Of a DNA stretch of 64,000 nt, positions 55,482 to 64,000 are shown one piece after another. Position numbers and translations under genes: made by a program. A model generated the notes under the pieces. The model searched no databases. It was not told the DNA's origin and worked only from the letters and a program-made list of their open reading frames with translations. Source of the stretch: Gaertneriomyces semiglobifer (lineage: Eukaryota > Chytridiomycota > Chytridiomycetes > Spizellomycetales > Spizellomycetaceae); NCBI GenBank assembly GCA_025558075.1, contig JAHLKF010000027.1, forward strand, positions 124,001-188,000. Direction: 5' to 3'. The first letter of the stretch is position 1; every line of letters begins with the position of its first letter.

Positions 55482-58386
55482 ATGAGCTATCAAACTTCGC
55501 GAAGGGGTGGTCGTGGCGCTAGTTATGGAAACCAAGGGCCGCCAGAGTATGACGGTTATGGCCGCGGACGAGGTGGACGAGGTGGAACATTTAGAGGTCG
55601 GGGTAGTGGAAGGGGTCGTGGTTCATATTCGGGCGGATCCGGTTATATTGATACTGACGGCGATGTTATGATGGGCGATACATCTGCGCGCCACGACTCA
55701 AGGCGAGGCAACACGTACGTATTTAAAGCTGTTGATTTGATTCACTTGCAACAAGAAGCCGAGAGTAGGACGTATGAGAGAACACGCACCAGACTGAACG
55801 GGTTGGATGTTTACCGTCTGCATGATGCACTTCGTGAAAGATGTTCCAATTGTCTGTTTAATTCGAATATATGCGTCGTGCTACTCCTACTTCTTGGGGC
55901 TTTTTCTCATGTTGTCCACGCTTGACGCGATCTGATATACTTGCGTTTCTAGCCAAGCTCCAGGAGGACGTGGGAATCCAACTACAAGCCAAACTTTCCC
56001 AGGCGCGCCGGACGAGGTTCTGGTATGCATACCATCATACGTAGATAGTTTGGTCTGCCATTATTTCCTACTAAATTCCACCTCGTGTCTCTTAGATACA
56101 AGGGTTCCCACCTGCAGACACGGACCTAGATCGGCTTGCTACTTTTGTTCTTTCGCGAGCTTCGACACCTGTTGAAATAAAGCAGGTGAGCTAAATTTCG
56201 CTCTTTACTAATCAAAACCAGAAGCTTGTACTGAGACTTAAGTTCTAGATGTTACCCCAAGGCGACTCGGTATTGATGAAACTTGCACATGCGGGTCAGG
56301 CGAATACAGTCGCCCAACTGAATGGCATTCGATTTCGAGGACTGAAGGTTCATTCACAGTTTTGCTGCTTTTCTAATGGGATCTTCTTTAACAGCCAATT
56401 CCTTAGCTTCTGGTATTGCAGGGAGGAAACGGCGCAGGCAGCGGTATGAGTTCTCAGTCATCAACCGGAGGAATAGCGACTGGTGGTCCACGTCTGGGAA
56501 CAATTGAGGCGTTCCAGGCCCTTTTACAGTCGCGGTATCTGCCTGATGGAAAATTTCTGAACTTGGAAGCCATGATTGGGGATCCCATCCTCAAACACAT
56601 CGGATTTCGCGGATTTGAACCAGCATCCAAGGCCGGTGGTGTGATATGCAAATTGATATCCACAATGTTCCCAAATGTATGTCGTGATGCGTTTTATATG
56701 CTATTCGCATGGTACGAACTGAAACGTGGTGTTAGGTGGAGACAATATCATTTGCCTCCAACGATCTTGTCAGTTTAGAACCATTCTCAATGCTCCCGCA
56801 GTACGTACCGAATATTCGTGCCCTGTCGTTCCAAGACAATAGACTGCGATCATATCGCGACATCGAACCCCTAAAGGGGTCTAGTTTCGGTAACCTCCGC
56901 GAGTTGCTCTTCACGGGCAATCCGGTCGTGAAGCATCAACTTTCCAAGCCCGGTGGTGATATCGAATATCGAAGGTATGCGAATTACCACAGGACCAAGT
57001 AGTGTTCGCGAAGTGCTTAGAACTTCCCCCTACAGTACCATTAAAAGCATGTTTCCGTCTATCGAAGTTCTGGATATGCAACCCGTGATTGGAGACATCA
57101 CATTTGCTGTCGACACGGCATCTGTTGAGCTCCCAGTGAAAGCACTACCCGGTTTCTTCGACTCCCCGCAGACAGCAGCCACCGCTCAAGACTTTCTACA
57201 AAAGTAGTGCCACCATTCTTGGTTTTGCTGCGATCCCTTTCGATGTACTCATTTGTTGATGTCGGCCAGATTCTTTTCGCTCTTTGATTCGAACCGTCGA
57301 ACCCTGTACGATCTGTATGACGACCAGGCGTGCTTTTCCCTCTCCGTCGACACACAGACACGCGGGACACCAAGAGCGAACCGATACTTTGACGGTTGGA
57401 ACACATACAATCACAATTTACACAAATCAACCGGTAGGGGGCTTGATACCAATCGCTATTATTGGTACGATTACTGAATGGTGATGCAGACGTCCAGAAA
57501 CGAGTGGGAACATTACAGCGAGGCAGCGAAGCGATTATACGCTGCTTTGAGCGCTTGCCGCGCACCAAGCATCCGGTTGATGCCCCCGTCACCGAAAAGA
57601 AGTTTCTAACTGAAGGATATCAAACCGGTGCAGGGGGTGACGCGATGCTGTTTGTCATGGTACACGGAGAGTTTGGCGAAGGTATGATGTCCTCAAAGAA
57701 TACTTCAGAGAATGGTATCTTACCGTGATGGACAGAAATTTCTGGAGGTGCTCGCGGTTTTGGGCGATCTCATTCGGAGCTCCGAAGCTTCGATCGCACA
57801 TTCATCATTGTCCCGGCGGCACCCGGATCCAGGTATGTCGCCTACGTTTGTAGTGTTCGGGAATGTACCCTTACCGCATGCGTCCCACACCCACAGAGCC
57901 GCCATGGCTGGGCTACCCTATGTTGTCATCAACGACCAGTGGACATTACGTCAGTATGCGGGTAACTCGGCATGGTACCGACTTGATCAGCAACAGCAAG
58001 CCGATGCTCGTTCGGCAACGCAAGGAGGGGCGTCTCCAGCACCACAGCTACCAAATATGACTACGCTGCGGCAATTACAACTCAATCATCAGCTAGTATG
58101 TGATTGAAAGCGTACGTATAGCGTAAGAGCCGGGACTGATGGCTTTCTTTCCCAGGACGATGCCCGACAAAACGCGGTGATAGAGTTCGCTAAGGCGACT
58201 GGACTGAACTATCAGTTCAGTTTGCAATGTTTATCGGAAACTGGTTGGCAGTTACCCGCTGCCATGCAAGCGTACCAAAATGTCAAGGTTTGTTAGCGCA
58301 GCGTAGCAAATGCTTTGTCGCAATAACCCCAATTGATGGTCCTTCCTCAGAACAATATCCCGCCTGAAGCATATAAGTTAACCTGA
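55482..58386 (+). CDS. MEX67: mRNA export factor MEX67/NXF1
   Basis: Model: join(55482..55714, 55953..56022, 56096..56185, 56249..56347, 56407..56676, 56736..56974, 57036..57203, 57270..57433, 57490..57681, 57748..57832, 57897..58095, 58156..58287, 58351..58386), 658 aa, 13 exons all in phase. With its NTF2-like partner (Mtr2/NXT1) it carries mRNPs through nuclear pores. Order: an Arg/Gly-rich N-terminus (GRGRGGRGGTFRGRGSG), an RRM-like domain (about 95-185), LRRs (NIRALSFQDNRLRSYRDIEP, LRELLFTGNPVV), an NTF2-like domain (FFSLFDSNRRTLYDLYDDQA, HGEFGEG, RSFDRTFIIVPAAPGS) and a C-terminal UBA-like TAP-C fold (AVIEFAKATGLNYQFSLQCL). The first intron (238 nt) is much longer than the rest. Confidence 0.93.
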
Positions 58387-58518
58387 GGCTCATAGCACAT
58401 GTATTTTCTATTCAATCGAAGATTATGGTGTGTAATAACATGTGTGTTGAAAGCAGGATAGATGGTTATATTTGCAGAATCCGTCGATAGTGACGTCGGG
58501 ACCTCATCTCTAACCATG

Positions 58519-61242
58519 CTAGCGATTCCCCAAAATTGAGACATCTGCCCCTGCATTTCGAGCGTGCTCCTCAATTGCCCGCGCATTTTCAAACATACCT
58601 AACTGTCGCAGTTCCGTCGCAAGCTCGGCATACCCGTGAAGGTCTAAATCAAGTGCGTACGTGGACAACAAATCTACAGCTTGTTCAGCACGACCTCGGA
58701 AGCAGAGCACAGCCAGATATGCCGCGTGAACTCGAGACGAACGCACGGGCAACGAATCAATAGGTGGTAGGTCGAAATCTTCAGAACGGTGCAACCGGAC
58801 GAAAGCGATAGTGCCATCTTCTGTGAGTACTGAGGGCGAAACTGCGGTGAAGAAGTCTAGACCAGCTTCAGCATTCTTCGTTTCTTCATACCACTTCAGA
58901 ATGGAAGAACTAACGTCGGCGTCGGTAGCATCCGGGTAGAATCGTTTAAACCACGTTGAAATACTCTCAGTCTTGCCGAGGGATACCAGATGTGTGACGA
59001 CATTCAAAAAAACAGTTCGGAGCTCCTCCGCTGAATATTTAGATTGATGAGTGCTTAGAAAAGTCATAGCAGCCTCTTCTGCATCGCGGCTGATATGAAA
59101 TTGTAGAAGCTGAGCAAGAACAGTTGCGCCCATAGGAAGGTCACCGTCGGCCAGCGTTTGTAGGATAGCATTCGCCTCCTCCATTTCACCCATCTTCAGA
59201 TAAGCCACAAGCATTTCCGAGTGGGCTCGCAAATCTGGAGCACCAATGGTTTTAAGCTCTTCATACAACTTTTTCGCTCGCTCTAACTGACCATCGTGAA
59301 CAAAGCCAACAATTAGAGGTGTAAGAGCGATCACATCTACGTCGATATCGTATTTTCGCATATGTTGATACCAATCCCATGCCCTTTCCATATTCTTTTG
59401 TTTGGCATGAGCAGCTATGATGAACGAGTACATGCACTTGATCGCCATACGGTCACTCTCGGACTTGTCTGTCCGGTGGGACCATTCCGCCTGAGCATTC
59501 AACAAGAGTTCCTCAGCTCTTGGAATATCAGCTGCCTTGACACATACTTTGAGAAAGGCTGTAAGGAAACGGGCGTCGCGAGGTATTCCCACGTGAGACA
59601 TTTCTTTGAGAACATGATGCACTTGATCCAAATTTCCTGAGCGGATGCAGCTCTCCACAATCGAGGTATAAGTCACGACACTGGGCTGGACACCCTCCTG
59701 ACGCATCAGCTTCAAAATCTTCAAAGCAAATCCACCATGCCCGGTTTCGTTCAAGGATTGGTAAACAAAGGTATAGATCTTCACGTCTGGGCTGATTCCG
59801 GCATCCTTCATGTGCTCAAGAAAGAAGACCACGTCAGCTGGCGTCGTAGCATTGGAATGAGTGCCACCTGGAGATCTTCTCAGCCCTTGCATCAATTGAT
59901 CCAGGATAGCCCAGTAAGTCCCATACGTAGAACGGACGCCAGCGCGTTCGAGTCGTTCTAAGAAGGCCAGACTACTACTGCGGGTAGACAACCATCCAGA
60001 TGCAATGGCCAGTTGACACCATGCAAATTCGTCAACATCAAACCCAAGAACTCGCATATGCTCGTGAATAGCTTCTATTCTAGAAACCTTTTCTTCCTGG
60101 GTGAGAAATCTTTCAGGTTGCGCATTTGTCGCTACCATCAGCTTCCCAAAATCCCTCTGCCGCAACCCGGACGACAGATCGCTTCGAAAGACGTCCTGCT
60201 TGGAGAGTTCATAAAGCTTCGTGAAGCAGTCCCAGGCATGTCTGTAAGCATTATTGGTATAATCAGATTGATCCCGCAAACTCGCTCGATACGCCTGAAT
60301 GAGAACACCCACAGCCGGGCGAAACTGCACAATGTCCCTAAGAGATTGAGCTCTATAATTCCGTACAAGTTTGTGAGGCATCTTTTCCGCCAGTCGGTGA
60401 TTAAGATTGGAGCGTTGCGAGAGCATGGGACGATCTGAAAGTGCCCTGCCATGCTCACAAGATTCCCCTGTCTCCCAAGCCCGCAAAAAATCATCAGGCA
60501 GCTGCACTTTCTGGTGCTTTCTAAAATCAACGCATTCCAATGAGCATTCTCCTTCTGCCACAATCCTCTGTTGAGAGTGCGATACAATAATATATCTACA
60601 AAGATGAGTATCAGTTTGCACAGTTATGGTGGATCTTCTGCGACTCCAAATATACAAACTTCTGCGAGGCACCATCCTTTCTTAGCAAACTCCGAACGGC
60701 AACCGTCACAGTATCAGGGTAAGTGCACGGAGATCGGTATTTGCATGATAGAGACTCCGTTTTTAAGCCAATAGCGTTGCCATCCATGATTTCGTCGAAT
60801 GCCTGATGGTCCATGTGAGGCCGAACTATCTGGTCAAAGTAAACCCTTCGAGCGGCCTCCATGTACTTGATGTAAGTGACATTATTGACATGTGCAAAGG
60901 CCTACGACGCAATGACAGGTAAGTATCAAGCAAAGAACCATCTCCATCGGTAAACATACATACATCCTGGTCGCCCCACTGCACTGAAATGTTCACCACA
61001 GAAGGATATCCGGCAACGAATTTGGCAACGTCGCTAGGTAAGGATTCGCGGGTATCGGCAAGAGACGCTAGGCCACCAACGGGAATGGACTTTCGCTCAG
61101 AGGGCGGGGAGGACTGGCTTCTCTGAACAAAACGTCGTGCATGTATCTTAACTGTACCAGGAGGAGATTGCCCCCAAATGCAGCGATATGCAGACCGAGC
61201 CACTACCTGGCCGATGAACAGGTTGCGGTGAAAAACCGACAT
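58519..61242 (-). CDS. Apparent fusion: hotdog (4HBT) thioesterase plus PPR protein, mitochondrial
   Basis: Model: complement join(58519..60567, 60620..60901, 60964..61242), 869 aa. Residues 1-60 are a basic, Ser-rich presequence (MSVFHRNLFIGQVVARSAYR). About 85-220 is a hotdog thioesterase: VQWGDQD-AFAHVNNVTYIKY over intron 1, MEAARRVYF, LSCKYRSPCTYPDTVTVAVR, KFVYLESQKI, then RIVAEGECSLECVDF and QLPDDFLRAW. The frame continues without a stop into a pentatricopeptide-repeat array (VKIYTFVYQSLNETGHGGFA, VVTYTSIVESCIRSGNLDQV, ELKTIGAPDLRAHSEMLVAY). The second junction is the weak point: a GC-AG intron (TGT|gcaaac...caacag) gives the expected hotdog length and frame; a GT donor at 60655 is in frame too but removes about a dozen hotdog residues. 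If confirmed, it links thioester chemistry to organellar RNA binding in one chain. Confidence 0.65.
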
Positions 61243-61375
61243 GTTGTTATCATGATGCCGCTATCATACTGTAAACCAAGATCTGAGGTCTCAAAACGCG
61301 AGCTTAACAAGTTCCTTCGCAGATCTGTATAGTAACTGACTGACTACCGAACTTGCGCTGGGGTTTTTATTCACT

Positions 61376-61831
61376 ATGGTAAAGTTCCTTCAGCAGGATT
61401 CGTTTTAAGTGCTCACGAGAATATTGTCGGGCTAATCCAGTGCCATTCATAGTCAGCAATCTACCTCCGTCTCAAACGGCATAAAACGACATGGTTTGTC
61501 GAAGCAAAACCAACCGACACTGTGAGCCCGTTAGCATTATCAGTTGGAGGATATATACTTAAGTTCTCTTTAGGTACAAACACTGAAAAATCACCTCCTC
61601 CCGCAATTATCTTCTCAGTCTGCAACAACCATTCAACTACAAATACCAACGACCTCAAAAACCGCATCGGATTTGCCGCAGTACGCGCCGTTAGATGACT
61701 CTGCTGTCTTGGAGCAAATAGGAATTGTGGACGACAGTGTGCTATACGTAGTGTTCAAGGAGGGCGATGGTTGGGAGCCAGTGGACGTGCCCGAGTTCGA
61801 ACCACTCGATGACGATGCGGAGGATGAATGA
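61376..61831 (+). CDS. ELOB: Elongin B (ubiquitin-like adaptor)
   Basis: Model: join(61376..61378, 61453..61521, 61574..61831), 109 aa. The first coding exon is the ATG alone, followed at once by a gtaaag donor. Spliced product begins MSAIYLRLKRHKTTWFVEAK, the ubiquitin-like start of elongin B, then PTDTVQTLKNHLLPQL, and later VLEQIGIVDDSVLYVVFKEG with an acidic end EFEPLDDDAEDE. Elongin B pairs with elongin C to load BC-box receptors onto cullin ligases and also serves RNA polymerase II elongin. Yeasts lack elongin B, so its presence suggests an early-diverging fungus. The middle part diverges from animal elongin B, so other ubiquitin-like adaptors remain possible. Confidence 0.75.
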
Positions 61832-62037
61832 TTCGACGGGCAAGCATGTACAAAAGGGATCTTTAATACGGTAATTGAACAAGATGCCCCAGCAGAGCGA
61901 ATCGAGGAGTATAGTCGCGGGCATTTCTGGAAGAATGTACCTCGGTGACCCGCCACAAAGACTCACTGCTGTTTCCGAGCAGACAAACTGTACACGTTGT
62001 TGCCTTTTCAAAGTACGCGAAGGTGATGCCTCTAGCA

Positions 62038-63375
62038 TCAGTCGTCATCTGCGGGCTCAGTTGTAGCATCCGAGTCAAAGCCCGCTTCTTCATTAGTTGC
62101 AGTTAACAACGTATCGTTGTCTGGTTCTCGCTTCAATTTGGGCACTTCATCAGTGGTTGCATCAGAGTCAACGCCTGACTCTTCGTTGGTGGCAGTGAAC
62201 AACGTATCGGCGCCTGTTTCTCGTTTCACTTCGCGCATCTCATCAGTGGTCGCATCAGAGTCAAAAGCAGCCTGTCCGTTAGCTGATGTAAACACCTGAT
62301 CGGTATTGGGTTCCATTTTCACTTTGACGGTATCGGCGGCGGTTGAAGCATGTTTGACCAGTGTGGGATGCATATTCACATTTGAATTGTGCCTTTTAGC
62401 CTCCTGGGATGAGTCCTCGTCAAGATCTGGAAACTCCCTCTTCATAGTCCATTCGACTTTGAGGCCACCTTCGCTTTTGATGCTCCGCTTTTCTTGTTTG
62501 ATCCAATGCCCTTGCTCGTCAATATCTGCACCCGCATCGCGCCCAATTTCAAACATGGTCCTGCCAGAAAATATTGATAGTGGGGCGGTTTCGAGGATAT
62601 CTGGTACACCTGATGCCCGGGCATGTTCATCTTTCTTCTTAATTAGTAGCCAAGCCCCGCCACCCTGCATTGATGCAGTGACAAACTCAGAGTCTTCCAT
62701 ACTGCCTGGCGACGGGGACGCTGTGAGTCTTCCCGTCCCTACCCGTTTTGACCGTTTCCGACCTGACGGGCCACCTTTATTCAACGTTCCAGACATTTTA
62801 AAGAATGTAAAATCTCCACGAAGCTTTTGTCCGAAGAAGCGAATGGTTACATGTCCCCTGGCTAGTCCACGCTCGAGCCTCTCTTGCTCCCCTCGACCGA
62901 CAGATTCTTCGTCAGCATTGGAATCGCTAGTGGATTCTTCTTCCACCTTCTTCCGGGGAACGCTGTACGTACCCATGTCCCAGACCATTACTGTGCCGGC
63001 ACCATAAGAATCGCGCGGGATAGTTCCTTCATAAGTAGCGTACTTGGGTCCAGAACGTCAGGCTGTGCGTAGGCGTTGCAGAAGCGACAGTTATGGCCTT
63101 ACCGACAGCTCATGGTCTGTCGTCTCTTGTGCCAAGCGCCTTTCCCCTGGAATAAAGCTGGGTCCTTTCGGAACTGCCCAGCTTCTGAGAACATCCTCTG
63201 CTCCTCCTCCCTCCTCCTTGACTTTAGGTGGTGCACGCCGGCGGACTCTTAATCGCAAGTCCCAGTGATGTTTGGTCGCAGCATGTTCTTGTATGACGTA
63301 AAAGCATGGTTTGCAAAGAAGCTGAGAAACCGTTTCGTCCGTAACCCTCGGTGTGTCCGGCTCCGCACTCATCAT
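62038..63375 (-). CDS. Stand-alone LigD-type 3'-phosphoesterase domain protein with repeat tail
   Basis: Model: complement join(62038..63042, 63103..63375), 425 aa. The LigD phosphoesterase fold trims 3' ends in bacterial NHEJ. Signatures: FYVIQEHAATKHHWDLRLRV, DVLRSWAVPKGPSFIPGERR, DHELSYATYEGTIPRDSYGA joined over the intron, and GTVMVWDMGTY, then FFGQKLRGDFTFFKM and WLLIKKKDEHA (about 1-230). The conserved His/Asp residues of the active site are in place. No ligase or polymerase domain is attached. The C-terminal 160 residues are acidic and disordered, with seven psi-K-x-E sites (K273, 280, 286, 292, 333, 364, 395) and a 31-residue repeat (DSDATTDE three times). Confidence 0.85.
62050..62330 (-). 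repeat. Three-copy coding repeat, period 93 bp
   Basis: CATCAGAGTCAA-like blocks recur every 93 bp near 62067, 62160 and 62253. They encode three 31-residue units, each with an (F/V)DSDATT core and, between units, VKRE or LKRE. It is an in-frame minisatellite in the LigD-phosphoesterase tail. Confidence 0.8.
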
Positions 63376-63565
63376 GGCCTGTTAATGTTAGCAGTTCAAG
63401 GAACAGTTCGTCGCGGTCGTGTCGTGCCTAAGGACAGGACTTTGGACAGACCCACAAACGCAATGACGAGTTAACGGAGAAGGAAATGCTGAATTAGGTT
63501 ACAATATTGCATTAACGTGAAGAAAATGATGAACCAATTAGGACATGGAAATTGTTCCCATGAAT

Positions 63566-64000
63566 TTAGAAATTCAAACCACGGCTCTTTTTCTCACTGC
63601 TAAACTGCTGGTCACCAAGCAGGCCGCCCATCGCAGATCGAACGACCTTGAATCTTGCGCGGGCCCTCTGAAGCATGGCCATCGGATCGTTTCCATCCCC
63701 TCCAATGTCTTCTGCATCTCCCGCCTCAGCTTCAGTGTACATGTTGGACATTGGAAAAGATGCGGCAATGCTCTGTAGGGCGGTTAATGACTTGCGCTGA
63801 CTGAAAGAGAGCTAAATGAACAAAGATCAACCCGTAAGAAAATCTCATCTACAGGCCATACCGGTCAGACAATGCAATCAATCCTTTGTCGGCTGCCTTT
63901 AGCCAACTTTCGGCCAAGCCGGAGTAATAGCCTGCCTCTAATGCCAAGTTGAACCCATGCTCTACCCCGGCTAAGCGCCCTTCCAAATGACCAGACTGTA
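63566..64000 (-). CDS. LTO1: LTO1 homologue (ABCE1/Rli1 Fe-S adaptor), 5' end outside window
   Basis: Partial model: complement join(63566..63800, 63862..>64000), 125 residues visible. Lto1 with Yae1 recruits the CIA machinery to insert Fe-S clusters into the ribosome-recycling ATPase Rli1/ABCE1. Seen: the Gly-spaced helix LEGRLAGVEHGFNLALEAGY with YSGLAESWLKAADKGL, then RKSLTALQSIAASFPMSNMY, DPMAMLQRARARFKVVRSAM and the C-terminus RGLNF. The acceptor chosen (ctctctttcag) keeps the frame, whereas the nearer one (atttag) leads to an early stop. The last tripeptide LNF is close to the C-terminal targeting signal for CIA, [LIM]-[DES]-[WF]. Confidence 0.85.

Noticed and set aside
56975..57002. 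A 28-nt intron in MEX67 (gtatgc...aagtag)
   Set aside because: Too short for splicing. A 61-nt intron ending at the pyrimidine-rich ccccctacag (57035) keeps the frame and gives the expected LRR-to-LD join.
60596..60655. 60-nt intron (gtatat...tttgtag) in the thioesterase-PPR gene
   Set aside because: Good-looking splice ends, but it leaves the wrong reading frame and runs into a stop.
58519..60675. Annotating the long frame as a stand-alone PPR protein starting MVPRRSLY
   Set aside because: Its first 80 residues contain the C-terminal half of the hotdog fold, whose N-terminal half is directly upstream on the same strand, so a single gene is more likely.

Overview
This is a nuclear genome segment of a filamentous or zoosporic fungus, most likely an early-diverging one. 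The fungal stamp comes from an HSP104 disaggregase, a SOG2-type RAM-network LRR protein, an SFM1 SPOUT methyltransferase, COX18, ALG14 and MEX67. Several genes are better known from animals or protists than from yeasts: elongin B, an SLC9B/NHA antiporter, prolyl oligopeptidase, DGAT1, and a tyrosyl-tRNA synthetase with an EMAPII-like tail. Genes are dense and lie on both strands. Introns are mostly 44-90 nt with GT-AG ends, and two are best explained as GC-AG. Gene models were built by hand from reading frame, splice sites and family conservation; exon sums are in frame unless stated. The taxonomic guess is inference.

Layout. 1-9.4 kb: F-box/WD40 gene (-), an intergenic block with an 18-bp perfect inverted repeat, PPIL4-type cyclophilin (+), an intronless bacterial-type maltooligosyltrehalose synthase TreY (-), DGAT1 (+). 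9.6-22.3 kb: short-tailed kinesin (-), TyrRS (+), SOG2-like (-), ALG14 (+), COX18 (-), OST2/DAD1 (-), an unrecognised Ser/Pro-rich protein (+), a small unrecognised gene (-). 22.3-31 kb: HSP104 (-) with a heat-shock-element promoter, then a more accessory zone with tRNA-Thr(AGT), a 134-bp-period tandem duplication inside the long first intron of a nuclease-like gene, and an orphan LRR-like gene. 31.5-43.4 kb: LisH-WD40 protein (+), WDR70 (-), ELP6 (+), small TPR protein (+), coiled-coil protein (+), SLC9B (-), ARMT1 phosphatase (-). 43.6-58.4 kb: prolyl oligopeptidase (-) and ECD (+) with start codons only 41 bp apart, mitochondrial bL34 (-), SFM1 (+), NOP14 (-), ribosomal protein eS1 (-), MEX67 (+). 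58.5-64 kb: an apparent hotdog-thioesterase/PPR fusion (-), elongin B (+), a stand-alone LigD-type phosphoesterase with a repeat tail rich in SUMO-consensus sites (-), and the 3' part of LTO1 (-).

Functional themes are gene expression (TyrRS, ELP6, NOP14, eS1, SFM1, LTO1, MEX67, WDR70), mitochondrial gene expression and membrane assembly (bL34m, PPR fusion, COX18), N-glycosylation (ALG14, OST2) and stress physiology (HSP104, TreY). A TCACGTG(A/T) E-box lies 89-124 bp upstream of four start codons, two of them ribosome-related. The most unusual items are the thioesterase-PPR fusion, TreY in a fungal context, and the LigD phosphoesterase with its seven-site SUMO-like tail. No transposase, reverse transcriptase, CRISPR array or rRNA gene was seen.
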